A DNA stretch of 64,000 nt from Methanomassiliicoccales archaeon RumEn M1. Lineage in GTDB: Archaea; Thermoplasmatota; Thermoplasmata; Methanomassiliicoccales; Methanomassiliicoccaceae. Below the pieces are notes generated by a model. It had not been told where the DNA came from and did no database searches. It saw only the letters and a list, made by a program, of their open reading frames with translations. Shown piece after piece: positions 17,964 through 27,851 of this stretch (positions are counted from its first letter, which is position 1; every line of letters begins with the position of its first letter). Location of the stretch: positions 1 to 64,000 of the forward strand of contig LJKK01000032.1 of the NCBI GenBank assembly GCA_001421185.1. The letters are read 5' to 3'. The translations under genes were made by a program, and so were the position numbers.

Positions 17964-19234
17964 TTACATCACCCTCTTTTCGACGTCCAGGCACACGCCG
18001 GCCGCAACGGTCTGACCCATGTCGCGGATGGCGAACCGGCCCAGCTGGGGGAACTCCTTGGCCTTCTCGATGACCATGGGCCTGGTGGGCTGGATCTTGA
18101 CGATGGCGGCGTCGCCGGTCTTCAGGAACTGGGGGTTCTCCTCCTTCACAGCGCCGGTCGAGGGGTCCATCTTCTTCTGGAGCTCCAGGAAGGTGCACGC
18201 GATCTGGGCGGTGTGGATGTGGAACACCGGGGTGTATCCGACGGTGATGACCGACGGGTGGTTCAGGACCATGATCTGAGCGGTGAAGGTCTTGGCCACC
18301 GAGGGCGGGTTGTCGACCGGTCCAGCCACGTCGCCCCTCTTGACATCGTTCTTGGCGATGCCGCGGACGTGAAGCCAACGTTGTCGCCGGGAACGGCCTG
18401 AGGCAGAACCTCGTGGTGCATCTCGATGCTCTTCACTTCGCCCACCACGTGGGAGGGCTCGAACATGACCTTCATGTCGGGCTTGAGGATGCCGGTCTCG
18501 ACGCGGCCCACCGGGACGGTACCGATGCCGGTGATGGTGTAGATGTCCTGCACCGGCAGGCGGAGCGGCAGGTTGGTCAGCTTCTGGGGCTCGGTCAGGT
18601 TGTTAAGAGCATCCAGGAGAGTGGGTCCCTTGTACCAGGGCATGTTGGGGGACGGCTTGGCAGCGTTGTCTCCCTTGAAGGCCGAGTAGGGAACGAAGGG
18701 GATCTGGTCGACCTTGAAGCCGACGGACTTGAGGACCTTGCTGACGTCCTCCTTGACCTTGTTGTACTGGGCCTCCTCGTACTTGACGGCATCCATCTTG
18801 TTGATGCCGATGATGAGCTGCTTCACGCCAAGGGTCCTGGCCAGGAAGATGTGCTCCTTGGTCTGGGCCTGCGGTCCCTCGACGGCAGAGACGACCAGAA
18901 CGGCGGCGTCGGCCTGGGAGGTACCGGTGATCATGTTCTTGACGAAGTCACGGTGGCCAGGGGCGTCGATGACGGTGAAGTAGTACTTGTCGGTGTTGAA
19001 GCGCTTGTGGGCGACGTCGATGGTGACACCGCGCTCCCTCTCTTCCTTCAGAGAGTCCATGACCCACGCGAACTCGAAGGATCCCTTTCCCTTCTCCTCA
19101 GCCATCTTCTTGTACTTGTCGATCAGGTACTGCTCAACGTTCCCAGTGTCGGCAAGCATCCTGCCTACAGAGGTGGACTTGCCGTGGTCGACGTGACCGA
19201 TGAATACTAGGTTCAAGTGTGGTTTCTCAGCCAT
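17964..19234 (-). CDS. tuf: Translation elongation factor EF-1 alpha, interrupted by a frameshift
   Basis: Corrected for one missing base this is a normal 423-aa archaeal EF-1A. It delivers aminoacyl-tRNA to the ribosome. G motifs: GHVDHGKST (G1), DAPGHRD (G3), NKMD (G4). Domains 2 and 3 follow with [25 protein letters not shown] and [15 protein letters not shown]. The frame breaks between VGDN-VGF and the expected [19 protein letters not shown]: the plus strand at 18361-18380 lacks one T near 18370. An essential gene cannot be a pseudogene, so this is almost certainly a sequence error. The start is the ATG at 19234 ([13 protein letters not shown]). It lies between EF-2 and S10 in the str operon. 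Confidence 0.95.
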
Positions 19235-19313
19235 TTTTCTGCCTCCTACATTTATATACTTTAAGTCCGGTTTTTTACTCCATGCCATTTGTCGTATTTA
19301 ACGCTTCACTCCT

Positions 19314-21512
19314 TTAACCAGAGTAGTAAGACGCGTCGTACGGCTCTGGCTTCAGTCCCTTCCTGGTCCTGATCTGCTCAACGACCTTGGTCTGCAGCTC
19401 ACTCGGGACGGGGACGAATCCCGCGTTCTCGGTGGACCACAGAGCACGGCCCTGGGTCGCGCCGCGTATGGCCGACGCGAACCCGAACATCTCAGAGACC
19501 GGGGCCTGGGCGACGATGATGCTCACATCGCCCTCCTGGTTGATCTCCTCGATGATGCCCCTTCTCTGCTGGACCTCGCGGAGGGTGTCGCCCATCACGG
19601 ACTCGGGGCAGTTGATGTGGATCTTGGTCATGGGCTCCAGCAATATGCGTCCGCCGGTGGCCATGGCGCCGTACACCGCGGAACGGAACGCCGGGATCAC
19701 CTGGGCGGGACCACGGTGGATGGAGTCCTCGTGGAGCTTGGCGTCGACCAGACGGACCTTCACGCCACTGACCTTCTCCTGGGCCAGAGGGCCAAGGTTC
19801 ATGGCCTCTTCAAAGCCCTGCTTGCACAGCTCGATGACCTCATTGAGGTACTGGATACCCTTGGTGGCATCGATGAAGATGTTGTGGCCGGAGAAGCCGA
19901 CCACCCCGCGGGCCTCGTCGCGATCCATGCCGAGCTCCTGGAGCTTGGACGCCAGTTCCTTGGCGTCCTTGATCTTCCCCTCGGTCTGGATCTCGCCGGT
20001 CTTCATCGCCTCGACGATGTTGTCGGGCAGGGACTCCACCTCAACGAAGAAGCGGTTGTGCTTGTTGGGGGACTTGCCCTCGAAGGGGCCTCCCTTCTTC
20101 TTGATGTTCTCCCGGTACACCACGATGGGCGGGGAGGACTTGATCTCGATCTTGTGATCGTTCACGATGCGGTAGATGGTGATCTCCAGGTGCAGCTCGC
20201 CCATTCCGGACAGGAGGTGCTCCCCGGTCTCGTTGTTGATCTCCACCTGGATCGAGGGGTCGGCCTTGGCCACCGAGCGCAGGACCTCGACCAGCTTGGG
20301 CAGGTCCTTCATGTGCTTGGCCTCGATGGCCACGGTGACGACGGGCTCGGTATAGTGAGTGATCTTCTCGAAGGCCTCCATCTCGGGGTCGGACGAGACG
20401 GTCGAACCGGCGATGGCATCCTTCAGGCCGGCCACGGCGACGATGTTGCCCGCCTCCATGTGGTCGACCGGGATGCGGTCCGCACCGACCGACAGGGAGA
20501 CCGTCTGGGTGCGCTGCACGTTGGGCATGCCGGCCACCCACAGCTCCATACCGCGGGTGACGGTCCCGGAGAACAGCCTGCCGATGGCGACCTCGCCGGC
20601 GTGAGGGTCGACGATGATCTTGGTGACCATCATGGCGACCGGGCCCGAGGCGTCGCAGGCCAGCATGGACTTGCCTACCTTGCTCTCCTTGTCACCCTTC
20701 CAGATGATGGGGATACGCATCTTCTGCGCTTCGACGGGGTTAGGGACATGCTCGATGACCATGCTGAGAAGGACCTCGTGTATGGGGGACTTCTTGGCCA
20801 GGGTCCTCATGTCCTGGTTCTTGCAGTACTCGTAGACATCCTTGAAGGCGATGCCAGTCTGCTTCATGCTGGGCACGTTGACCGCCCAGTTGTTGTAGGC
20901 CGAGCCGAACGCCACCGAGCCGTCCTCGGGACGGACCTGCCACTCCTTGTTAAGGGGCTCGGGCAGCTGGGTCGCGATACGCTTGTTGACCTCGGTGATG
21001 ATGGTCACGAAGCGCTTCTGCATCTCCTCCTTGGTGACCTTCAGCTCGTTGATCAGGCGATCGACCTTGTTGATGAAGAGAACGGGCCGAACGCGCTCCT
21101 TCAGGGCCTGCCTGATGACCGTCTCGGTCTGGGGCATTATGCCCTCCACGGCGCACACCACGATGATGCAGCCGTCCAGGGCCCTCATGGCCCTGGTGAC
21201 GTCCCCGCCGAAGTCGACGTGACCGGGAGTGTCGATGAGGTTGATGAGGTACTCCTTGCCCTTGTAGGAGTGGACCATGGAGGCGTTGGCGGCATTGATG
21301 GTGATCCCGCGGGCCTGCTCCTGCTCGTCGAAGTCGAGCATCAGCTGCTTTCCCGCAAGGTCGCTGGACATCATGCCGGCGCCGGCGATAAGATTGTCGC
21401 TCAAGGTGGTCTTACCGTGGTCGATGTGAGCCGCGGTCCCGATGTTGCGAATCAGCTCCGGGCTCTTGGAGAGCGCCGTCGCCTTCGCAATATTATCTTC
21501 CTTACGTCCCAT
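19314..21512 (-). CDS. fusA: Translation elongation factor EF-2
   Basis: A 732-aa translocase GTPase. G1 AHIDHGKTT, G3 DTPGHVDFGGDVTRAMRALDG, G4 NKVDR. The C-terminal domain contains the diphthamide loop LHEDSIHRGPAQVIPAFR, whose histidine should be modified in archaea. The ATG at 21512 (MGRKEDNIAKA) has the SD GGTGAT nearby; an upstream in-frame ATG adds three residues only. It is the third gene of the str operon, after S7 and before EF-1A. Confidence 0.97.
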   Translation of the reverse strand: MGRKEDNIAKATALSKSPELIRNIGTAAHIDHGKTTLSDNLIAGAGMMSSDLAGKQLMLDFDEQEQARGITINAANASMVHSYKGKEYLINLIDTPGHVDFGGDVTRAMRALDGCIIVVCAVEGIMPQTETVIRQALKERVRPVLFINKVDRLINELKVTKEEMQKRFVTIITEVNKRIATQLPEPLNKEWQVRPEDGSVAFGSAYNNWAVNVPSMKQTGIAFKDVYEYCKNQDMRTLAKKSPIHEVLLSMVIEHVPNPVEAQKMRIPIIWKGDKESKVGKSMLACDASGPVAMMVTKIIVDPHAGEVAIGRLFSGTVTRGMELWVAGMPNVQRTQTVSLSVGADRIPVDHMEAGNIVAVAGLKDAIAGSTVSSDPEMEAFEKITHYTEPVVTVAIEAKHMKDLPKLVEVLRSVAKADPSIQVEINNETGEHLLSGMGELHLEITIYRIVNDHKIEIKSSPPIVVYRENIKKKGGPFEGKSPNKHNRFFVEVESLPDNIVEAMKTGEIQTEGKIKDAKELASKLQELGMDRDEARGVVGFSGHNIFIDATKGIQYLNEVIELCKQGFEEAMNLGPLAQEKVSGVKVRLVDAKLHEDSIHRGPAQVIPAFRSAVYGAMATGGRILLEPMTKIHINCPESVMGDTLREVQQRRGIIEEINQEGDVSIIVAQAPVSEMFGFASAIRGATQGRALWSTENAGFVPVPSELQTKVVEQIRTRKGLKPEPYDASYYSG

Positions 21513-21553
21513 GAAAATCACCTGTTAAACATAGATAAACATAGAGAAAGGGT

Positions 21554-22144
21554 TTAACGGGCCGACTGGGCCACGCGCTCGAGCTCCTCCTTCTTGGCTA
21601 CCGAGAACGAGTTCATGTCGCCCTTGGAAGCGAGGATGAGTTCATCGGCGAGGCACTCCTCGGCCGACTTCTTGTTCTTGAATGAAGCATCGACGGTCCC
21701 CCTGGCGATGTTCCGCAGGGCGATGTCGAGCCGACGGGCCGGGGATATGTCCACGGCCTTCGGGACCGAAATGCCACCGAACTGAAGGCGAGTGATCTCC
21801 TCACGGGGAGCGGCGTTCTCCAGCGCCTCCACGAGGACCTGCACGGGGTTCTTGTTGGTCTTGGCGGCCACGATCTCGAAGGCATCGCGGACCACCTTGA
21901 TGGTCTTGGACTTCTTTCCCGTGTATACCTCAGTGCGCATCATGCTGTTGACGAGTCTCTCCACGATGCTCATCTTCGACTTGGCGAATGCACGATTGGC
22001 ATGCTTGCCGCCGGTGTGAGGCACGGAGACGGGGGTGAGGTCTATGTACTTGGCTAGGCCGCCGTCCCTGATGCCGATGCCGGTCATCTCGTACTTGCCG
22101 AAGAGCAGAACACCGTTGCTCAGAACCTGGTTCTCTCCATCCAT
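21554..22144 (-). CDS. rpsG: 30S ribosomal protein S7
   Basis: A 196-aa uS7: KMSIVERLVNSMMRTEVYTGKKSKTIKVVRDAFEIVAAKTNKNPVQVLVEALENAAPREE is the conserved core, and the C-terminus carries FSVAKKEELERVAQSAR. The start is the ATG at 22144, five bases after the SD-like GGTGA. An in-frame GTG at 22153 overlaps the S12 stop. It binds 16S rRNA and organises the head of the small subunit. Confidence 0.96.
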   Translation of the reverse strand: MDGENQVLSNGVLLFGKYEMTGIGIRDGGLAKYIDLTPVSVPHTGGKHANRAFAKSKMSIVERLVNSMMRTEVYTGKKSKTIKVVRDAFEIVAAKTNKNPVQVLVEALENAAPREEITRLQFGGISVPKAVDISPARRLDIALRNIARGTVDASFKNKKSAEECLADELILASKGDMNSFSVAKKEELERVAQSAR

Positions 22145-22149
22145 TATAT

Positions 22150-22578
22150 TCACCTAACCGGCTTCTCCACACGCCCTCTTACAAGCATGTTGAGAGAAAC
22201 GTTATTGACCTGGACGACCTTGAAACGGACGCCTGGGATATCGCCGTAAGAACGGCCTAGACGGCCCCCGATGCCCTCCACAAGGACCTCGTCGTGCTCG
22301 TCGATGAAGTTGATAGCGCCGTCACCCACCGCGAAGGCGGTGATCTGGCGGCCGTTCTTGATAAGCTGGACCTTGACACACTTCCTGATGGCGGAGTTGG
22401 GTTGCTTCGCTTCGATACCGACCTTCTCAAGGACGATCCCGCGAGCCTGGGCCGAGCCTTCGAGGGGGTCGGACTTCTCACGCAGGCGCAATACCCTCCG
22501 CTTGTACGAACTGTCGGACCATCGGAACTTCTGACGGTCGCTCTTTAGCTTCCTAGCCGTGTTGAGACCTCTAGCCAA
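22150..22578 (-). CDS. rpsL: 30S ribosomal protein S12
   Basis: A 142-aa uS12 of archaeal/eukaryal size. The decoding-centre loop [21 protein letters not shown] and the motif [17 protein letters not shown] are present. It is the first gene of the str operon here. Upstream at 22579-22640 the minus strand has an A+T-rich promoter-like ttaaataag. In many archaea RNA polymerase genes precede S12; here a 319-base gap and a divergent membrane-protein gene do. Confidence 0.97.
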   Translation of the reverse strand: MARGLNTARKLKSDRQKFRWSDSSYKRRVLRLREKSDPLEGSAQARGIVLEKVGIEAKQPNSAIRKCVKVQLIKNGRQITAFAVGDGAINFIDEHDEVLVEGIGGRLGRSYGDIPGVRFKVVQVNNVSLNMLVRGRVEKPVR

Positions 22579-22897
22579 TGTTTCACCTTCTTTATTAGGG
22601 GCGGCTCCGTTATTATGGTTTTCTTATTTAATGGTTAAGGGTTTTTCAGAGCCCATTCAGACAAACTGCTAATACCCTTTGATATTAAAACAATTCGGTG
22701 GGCCGGCAGAGCGACTGGCTCGCGCGGACGCAAATCCTTGCCGGGAAATCTTCCGAGACCTCCCGACCTGCGGCGAGGGAGGGCGATTACGAATCCCGAA
22801 CGCTAGATATTATTCATCCTCGTCCCTATCATTATGATATCCAATAGTCATTTAGAAAGCAATTTAGAGTGACTTCGCGATTCTCCCCAGGGATGGG
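22579..22897. other. Intergenic region upstream of rpsL
   Basis: A gap of 319 bases between the divergent S12 and membrane-protein genes. The left 60 bases are A+T-rich and hold the likely str-operon promoter (minus strand). A G+C-rich island at about 22698-22797 stands out between A+T-rich flanks and could fold into two hairpins (separate entry). The right 90 bases are A+T-rich and should hold the promoter of the plus-strand gene. Confidence 0.5.
22698..22797 (+). ncRNA. Candidate structured RNA, two hairpins
   Basis: A G+C-rich stretch with A+T-rich sides. The plus strand shows a TATA-like gatattaaaa at 22681-22690 some 20 bases upstream. Arm pairs visible: CCGGCA with TGCCGG enclosing a small GAGC-GACTG-GCTC hairpin, then AATC with GATT enclosing CCTCCC paired with GGGAGG. 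The two-hairpin layout recalls H/ACA guide RNAs, but no clear ACA box is seen. Not recognised as tRNA, 5S, SRP or RNase P RNA. Confidence 0.25.
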
Positions 22898-23578
22898 ATG
22901 ATGGGCGACAGCGGGGATGCGGCTCGCCAACTGGACAATTGGCAGAAGGTGGTGGAATATTCATTGGCGGTCATCACGCCGACCGTTCTAGCCCTCATGA
23001 TGTTCTCCCTCATCGTCACCCCCTCGCTGCCCGGAGAGGTCGTGCTCCTGGTCGGGGCGGCCTCGGCCTCCACCATCTTCCCTGCGCTGATGGCGCAGAG
23101 GCTTCACTACCGGTGCTGGGCCCCCAACACCATGCCGCAGCGCATGATGAGCGCGCTGTTCGGAACGATCTACATCTCCCTGGTCGCGGTGCTCAGCGTC
23201 TCGCTCGTATCCACCTCCCACGGGCTGGAGCCTGGGCAGCCATTGACCTTCGCGGTCGTGGCGACGTTGCTGCTGGGCCTCATGGCCGTGCTGGTCTATC
23301 GCTCGAGGAACGGCGACCGCTTCGAGCACATGGACATACGTTACTTCAGAAGGCCGGCCTCGGACGTCGGCACGATCGTCAGGTCGGCCCTGGTCGAGGA
23401 GGGGGCTAGCGTCAGGGAGGAGAGGAGCGGGCGCCGCACCCGGCTGGTGGTCGAGGACCGGAAGGTCGTCGTCACCATCGCCTCCCAGCCCCGCCGGAGC
23501 ACCGAGGTCATAATAGAGTGCGTCGAGCTGTCGGGCAAGGAGATCTGCGAACGGATCAAGGAACGCCTGGGAGACTAG
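22898..23578 (+). CDS. Hypothetical four-TM membrane protein
   Basis: A 226-aa protein of unknown family. Four hydrophobic segments at about 21-40, 47-66, 85-104 and 115-133 are followed by a charged, probably cytoplasmic, domain of about 90 residues (SDVGTIVRSALVEEGASVREE...). That domain alternates strands and helices like a small alpha/beta sensor, but carries no known motif. The ATG at 22898 may compete with one at 22895-22901 (tandem ATG). The last four bases overlap the converging DUF99 gene. Confidence 0.7.
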   Translation: MMGDSGDAARQLDNWQKVVEYSLAVITPTVLALMMFSLIVTPSLPGEVVLLVGAASASTIFPALMAQRLHYRCWAPNTMPQRMMSALFGTIYISLVAVLSVSLVSTSHGLEPGQPLTFAVVATLLLGLMAVLVYRSRNGDRFEHMDIRYFRRPASDVGTIVRSALVEEGASVREERSGRRTRLVVEDRKVVVTIASQPRRSTEVIIECVELSGKEICERIKERLGD

Positions 23579-24144
23579 GCGCGGCCGTGCGACTCCCCCC
23601 GGACCATGGCGCTCGAGATGAGGTGGGCGATGCGGAGGGGCTCCGGAAGGGAGCCGATCACCGTGCTCTCCTTGATGATCATCTCGAGATCGTCGATGCT
23701 TATACCGCTGGCGGCGGCGTAGAGGGACCGTCGCCCTCCCACACGGTACAACGGATGCCTCCTGATGACCTCCAGCCTTTGCTGCCAGTCTGGGAAATGG
23801 GCGCGCAGGGCCTTCTCCATGCTGTCGTAATCAGGCAGGCTCCGGGTGACGGTGGCGCAAGGGATGCCCGTCTCTCGGTGCAGCCGGTCGATGTCCACCA
23901 CGTTGAACCCCCCGACCGCCACACCGTCGATCATGATGACCTTGAGCTGCTCCCGGTACCGCGAGCGGAGCACCATGTCGGCGATGGCATCATTGGCGTC
24001 GCTGCCGTCGACATCGCAGTCGGTGCGCATGATGCCCTCGACGTACATCGGCAGGCGGGCCACCACTCCGACCAGCAGCGCCTTCTTGCTCTCGAAGGTG
24101 AACGGCGAATCGTCTATTCCCAGTACGCGCACCTGCCGCTTCAT
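23575..24144 (-). CDS. DUF99 family protein (endonuclease V-like fold)
   Basis: A 189-aa member of the archaeal DUF99 family. The opening motif RVLGIDDSPF, the metal-ligand-like aspartates in MIDGVAVGGFNVVD and the C-terminal YRVGGRRSLYAAASG are family landmarks. DUF99 has been related by fold to endonuclease V, which cuts deaminated nucleic acid; activity here is not proven. I chose the ATG at 24144 (MKRQVRVLGIDDS). It follows the pth2 gene by two bases, so the two form an operon with roles in RNA quality control (inference). Confidence 0.85.
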   Translation of the reverse strand: MKRQVRVLGIDDSPFTFESKKALLVGVVARLPMYVEGIMRTDCDVDGSDANDAIADMVLRSRYREQLKVIMIDGVAVGGFNVVDIDRLHRETGIPCATVTRSLPDYDSMEKALRAHFPDWQQRLEVIRRHPLYRVGGRRSLYAAASGISIDDLEMIIKESTVIGSLPEPLRIAHLISSAMVRGESHGRA

Positions 24145-24146
24145 CC

Positions 24147-24500
24147 TCAGACCAGCTTGAGGTGCCCGGTGACCTTGTCCACCACGGCCTCCGGCCCCGG
24201 GCCGATGCCCAGGCAGGTGACGGTGTTCGGAGGTATCTCGGTCATGCCGGCATCGGTGATGAGCGACGTGACCAGTCCCAGGTCCTCCGCTCCGACCTTC
24301 ACCGCGTAGAGCTCCTGAAGGCTGGGGGCCTTGACGACGACCTTTCGCTGCCCCTCCGAGTACCATCGATCGAACCAGTCGGGGGTGCGCCCCTTGGCCG
24401 CGAAGGCACAGTTGACGGCGGCATGGGCCACCTGGGCGGCCATCTTGCCCGCCGACAGCTTGAGGTCCTGCCTGACCACTATGACCATCTTATTGTCCAT
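24147..24500 (-). CDS. pth2: Peptidyl-tRNA hydrolase Pth2
   Basis: A 117-aa archaeal/eukaryal-type peptidyl-tRNA hydrolase that recycles peptidyl-tRNA dropped from ribosomes. Signature: MVIVVRQDLKLSAGKMAAQVAHAAV and GQRKVVVKAPSLQEL, with TVTCLGIGPGPEAVVDKVTGHLKLV at the C-terminus. The ATG at 24500 (MDNKMVIVV) is about 36 bases from a TATA box (minus-strand attatatg, 24534-24541). The DUF99 gene follows directly. Confidence 0.95.
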   Translation of the reverse strand: MDNKMVIVVRQDLKLSAGKMAAQVAHAAVNCAFAAKGRTPDWFDRWYSEGQRKVVVKAPSLQELYAVKVGAEDLGLVTSLITDAGMTEIPPNTVTCLGIGPGPEAVVDKVTGHLKLV

Positions 24501-24553
24501 TGCATCACTGCCGCTCGAGGTTAGCCCATGATGACATATAATCCTGAGCGTGC

Positions 24554-25444
24554 TCAGGACGGATAGGTGATCTCGAAGCGCTGCCACGAGCCCTCGGCGC
24601 CGAAGTCGATCACCGCCATATAGCGGCCGCCGTCCAGGATGGCGCTGCGGGTCCCGTTCCCGCTGGTCAGGGACATCTCCGTATCATGCTCAAGGGCCGC
24701 CCCATGCTCCATGTGCTCCAGGTTCTCTTCGGTGAAGAGGTAGAACCGGGAGCCGTCGCCCCCCAGGGTGTGATTGAGCATCGTGCCCGCGGGAAGGTCC
24801 CAGTAGGCGACCAACACCACGCCCGGGCTGCCGATCTCCATGAACTCGGAATCGACCGGTCGCTTGAACCCTGATGGCACGTCGGCCGGGGCCCGGGTGT
24901 CGAGGTGTTCCATGCCCTCCACCGTGCTGGCTTCGAGCTCCAGGCCGAGGAAGGATCCCGGGCCAGAAGCATTTATGCGATAGATGACGCGGGAGTCCAC
25001 CCCGGCGTAGGTCGTGATCACTGAGGCGGACCCGTTCCCTCCGTAATGATCGACGTACCTGGTCACCGCCTTGCGTCCGAACGCGGTGTCGATCCATTCC
25101 CATCCCAGGCATGCTCCCCGGGAGGGCGAGGACAGTGCATCGGTCACCCCTCTTCCCGTCCAATCACCCAGGTCGGTGGTGAAGTAACCGCCCACCGAAC
25201 CGCCGTGCCCGGTCATGTTGACCACGGTGAAGTTCGCGATGGCGGTGCCGGTGACCGCGGTGCCGTTGAGGTGTCCAGTGATATCGTACTGCAGGACGTC
25301 TCCCGACTGAACGGCCCATCGGTCCTCCTCTTCAGCGGGCGTCAGCATGGCCATTGAAACGATCATTGTCAGGGCCACGGCGATCGCCGCGATGTAGAGC
25401 CAGTAGCTTCCCCTCTCCCCATTGGTCATCGACCTGGATGCCAT
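24554..25444 (-). CDS. Hypothetical membrane-anchored extracellular protein
   Basis: A 296-aa protein with one N-terminal membrane anchor (YWLYIAAIAVALTMIVSMAML, about residues 14-34) followed by an extracellular-looking beta-rich domain. The domain has several N-glycosylation sequons (NGT, NFT, NMT, NGS, NAS, NHT). No catalytic motif is seen. The promoter region shared with the divergent tgtA gene holds a minus-strand TATA (gttaatatatg, 25456-25466). Its function is unknown; a cell-surface role is inferred from the topology. Confidence 0.7.
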   Translation of the reverse strand: MASRSMTNGERGSYWLYIAAIAVALTMIVSMAMLTPAEEEDRWAVQSGDVLQYDITGHLNGTAVTGTAIANFTVVNMTGHGGSVGGYFTTDLGDWTGRGVTDALSSPSRGACLGWEWIDTAFGRKAVTRYVDHYGGNGSASVITTYAGVDSRVIYRINASGPGSFLGLELEASTVEGMEHLDTRAPADVPSGFKRPVDSEFMEIGSPGVVLVAYWDLPAGTMLNHTLGGDGSRFYLFTEENLEHMEHGAALEHDTEMSLTSGNGTRSAILDGGRYMAVIDFGAEGSWQRFEITYPS

Positions 25445-25566
25445 TCTCCCCCCCCATATATTAACGCCTTGTCAATATGATAATGCGGTCATATATAATC
25501 TGCGACCGCTGGACGTCCAGGTTGATTCGGTAAAGGCTTATTATCCGGGGTGCCATCCTTGAGAGC

Positions 25567-27520
25567 ATGTTCGAGCTCCTTAGACGGGACGGCCTGGCCA
25601 GGATATGCAAGCTGGACACCCCCCCATGGCGTCCTGGAGACCCCCGCCCTCCTGCCGGTCATCAACCCCCGCACCATCACCGTTCCGCTGCATGAACTGT
25701 ACGACGAGTTCGGCTTCAAGGCGGTCATCACCAACTCCTATATCATAAGGAACAACGAGGAGCTCAGGGAGAAGGCGCTCAGCAGCGGGCTGCATGAGCT
25801 GCTCGATTACAAGGGGGTCATCATGACCGACTCCGGGACGTTCCAATCATACATGTACGGCGAGGTGGACGTCCGCAACGAGGACATCGTGGCCTTCCAG
25901 AGGGACATCGGCTCGGACATCGGGACGGTCCTGGACATCTTCACCGAGCCCGACTGGAGCAAGGAGCGGACGTCCGAGGCGGTCGACGTGACCCTGGCCC
26001 GAACGGAGGAGGCGGCCAAGCTCAAGGGGGACATGTTGCTGGCGGGCGTGGTCCAAGGGTCTGTCTTCCCTGACCTGAGGGAGCGATGCGCCCGCTCGCT
26101 CGCCTCGATCGACGCCGATGTGCATCCCATAGGCGGGGTCGTGCCGCTGATGGAGCAGTATCGCTTCGCCGACCTGGTCGACGTCATCGTGGCGTCGAAG
26201 AAGGGGCTGACGCCGGCCCGACCGGTCCATCTGTTCGGGGCCGGGCATCCCATGGTGTTCGCCTTGGCCGCCCTGCTGGGCTGCGATATGTTCGATTCCG
26301 CCTCCTACGCCAAGTTCGCCCGTGACGGACGCTTCATGTTCCCCGAGGGGACCGCCTCGCTGTCCGACATGAAGGGGATCGAATGCCACTGCCCCGCCTG
26401 TTACGGCCACTCGCACGAGGACATCACGGCCATGAAGCCGACCGAGCGGACGGCGCTCATCGCCCGCCACAACCTGTGGGTGTCGCAGCAGGAGCTCGGG
26501 CGGGTGAAGAGGGCGATACAGGAGGGCGACCTGTGGGAGCTGGTGGAGCGCCGGTGCCGCGGCCACCCCATGCTGCTGGACGCCCTCCGCCGCCTGGGCG
26601 ACCATGAGGAGTTCCTCGAGCGTACCGAGCCCCTCAGCCGGGACAACTCGCTGTTCTACACCGGCCCCGAGACCCTTCAGAGGCCTGCCGTCCGCCGCTA
26701 CGCCCGGCGCTTCTTCGAACGGTACGAGTATCCTAACACCGAGGTCATGATCGTGTTCGACGAGTCGTCGAAGCCATACTCGCGGTACAGGCAGCAGGAG
26801 ATGCGCGAGGTGCTGGAGCAGTGCGACTCCCACTTCTTCGTGGAATCGGTACTGGGCCCGGTGCCCATCGAGCTGGACGAGATGTACCCCATCGCCCAGT
26901 CGGTGCTGCCGACGCGGCGGGACAAGGAGGCCGTCGAGGGGCTGAAGGAGATGATGGAGCGCATGTCCCATGAGCACCCCTACGCCATCGCGGTGGGATG
27001 GGACGGCCGCCAGACGCTCGAGACCCTGTCCATGATGTGCGAGGAGGCGCCCAAGTTCGACCTCGACCTCGCCAGGGTGAAGGCGGTGGCCGACATGCAG
27101 TTCGGCCGGGGGGCTGGCGCGGCCCTTCTCGCCGGGCGGGTGGAGCTCAAGAAGTCGGAGAACACCGGCAAGATACGCAACGTGCTGGTGGACGGAGAGC
27201 ACATTCTCTCGATGCGCGCCAACGACGGCTTCTTCACCCTGAAGACTGCCGGGGCCGAGCGGCTTCGAAAGGCGTTCCCGGCCCCCCGCCTCCGTGTGCG
27301 CGTCAAGGAGGACTCGGTGCCGTTCAACCGCGAGGGCAAGAACGTCTTCTGCACCTTCGTGGAGGACTGCGACCCCGACATCAGGCCCATGGACGAGGTG
27401 CTGGTGGTGGACGCGTCGGACGAGCTGGTGGCCGTGGGAAGGGCGCAGCTCACCCGGGACGAGATGTTCGCCTTCAAGACCGGCATAGCGGTGAAGGTCC
27501 GGGACGGCGTGAAGAAGTGA
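25567..27520 (+). CDS. tgtA: Archaeal tRNA-guanine transglycosylase, frameshift near the start
   Basis: Reconstructed length about 650 aa. The enzyme swaps G15 of tRNA for preQ0 on the way to archaeosine. The catalytic TIM barrel (MTDSGTFQSYMYGEVDV, HLFGAGHPMVFALAALLGCDMFDSASYAKFARDGR), the zinc-binding CHCPACYGH and a C-terminal PUA domain (about residues 570-650, DEVLVVDASDELVAVGRAQLT) are all present. The natural start is the ATG at 25567 (MFELLRRDGLARICKLDT); it runs into the rest of the gene only if the run of seven C at 25619-25625 is shortened by one. Without correction the downstream frame starts in unrelated sequence. A TATA-like catatataat lies at 25490-25499. Confidence 0.93.
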
Positions 27521-27748
27521 TCAGCGGGTCGCCCGAAAGGCGTCCTCGGCCACCTTGACGCATGCCAGAAGGTCTTCCATGGTGTGGAGCATCTGGCCGG
27601 CGGTGGACGAGCGGGCGCGGATGATCAACCTGCTGCCGGAACGCTCCGCCTCGGCATAGGGGGCGTTGTCCGGCTCTATCGCTTCCATGACCGCTATGGC
27701 CTCCTCTTCGCTGCCATAGTCCAGCTCGATGGTGGTCTCGACCGCCAT
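27521..27748 (-). CDS. pcc1: KEOPS complex subunit Pcc1
   Basis: A 75-aa protein: MAVETTIELDYGSEEEAIAVMEAIEPDN and the tail SSTAGQMLHTMEDLLACVKVAEDAFRATR match the small dimeric Pcc1 subunit of KEOPS, which makes t6A on tRNAs reading ANN codons. The ATG at 27748 gives the normal length. Its stop is directly against the tgtA stop, the two genes converging. Interestingly the neighbourhood has two more tRNA-modification genes, tgtA and a methylthiotransferase. Confidence 0.88.
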   Translation of the reverse strand: MAVETTIELDYGSEEEAIAVMEAIEPDNAPYAEAERSGSRLIIRARSSTAGQMLHTMEDLLACVKVAEDAFRATR

Positions 27749-27851
27749 GGGTGGTAGAACGGACGCCCTGAGAAAAAGATATCCTCCGGCAGTCCCAAGG
27801 CACGAGAACGGATTAGTAGTTCGTAAGGCGTTCCGAGATGGAGGGGAGCAA

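Noticed and set aside
18263-19234. EF-1A as a pseudogene
   Set aside because: One restored base gives a perfect full-length protein in the str operon; an essential factor is not expected to be dead.
19617-21557. Open frame of 646 codons on the plus strand
   Set aside because: Antisense of EF-2, low-complexity translation; the minus-strand gene is unmistakable.
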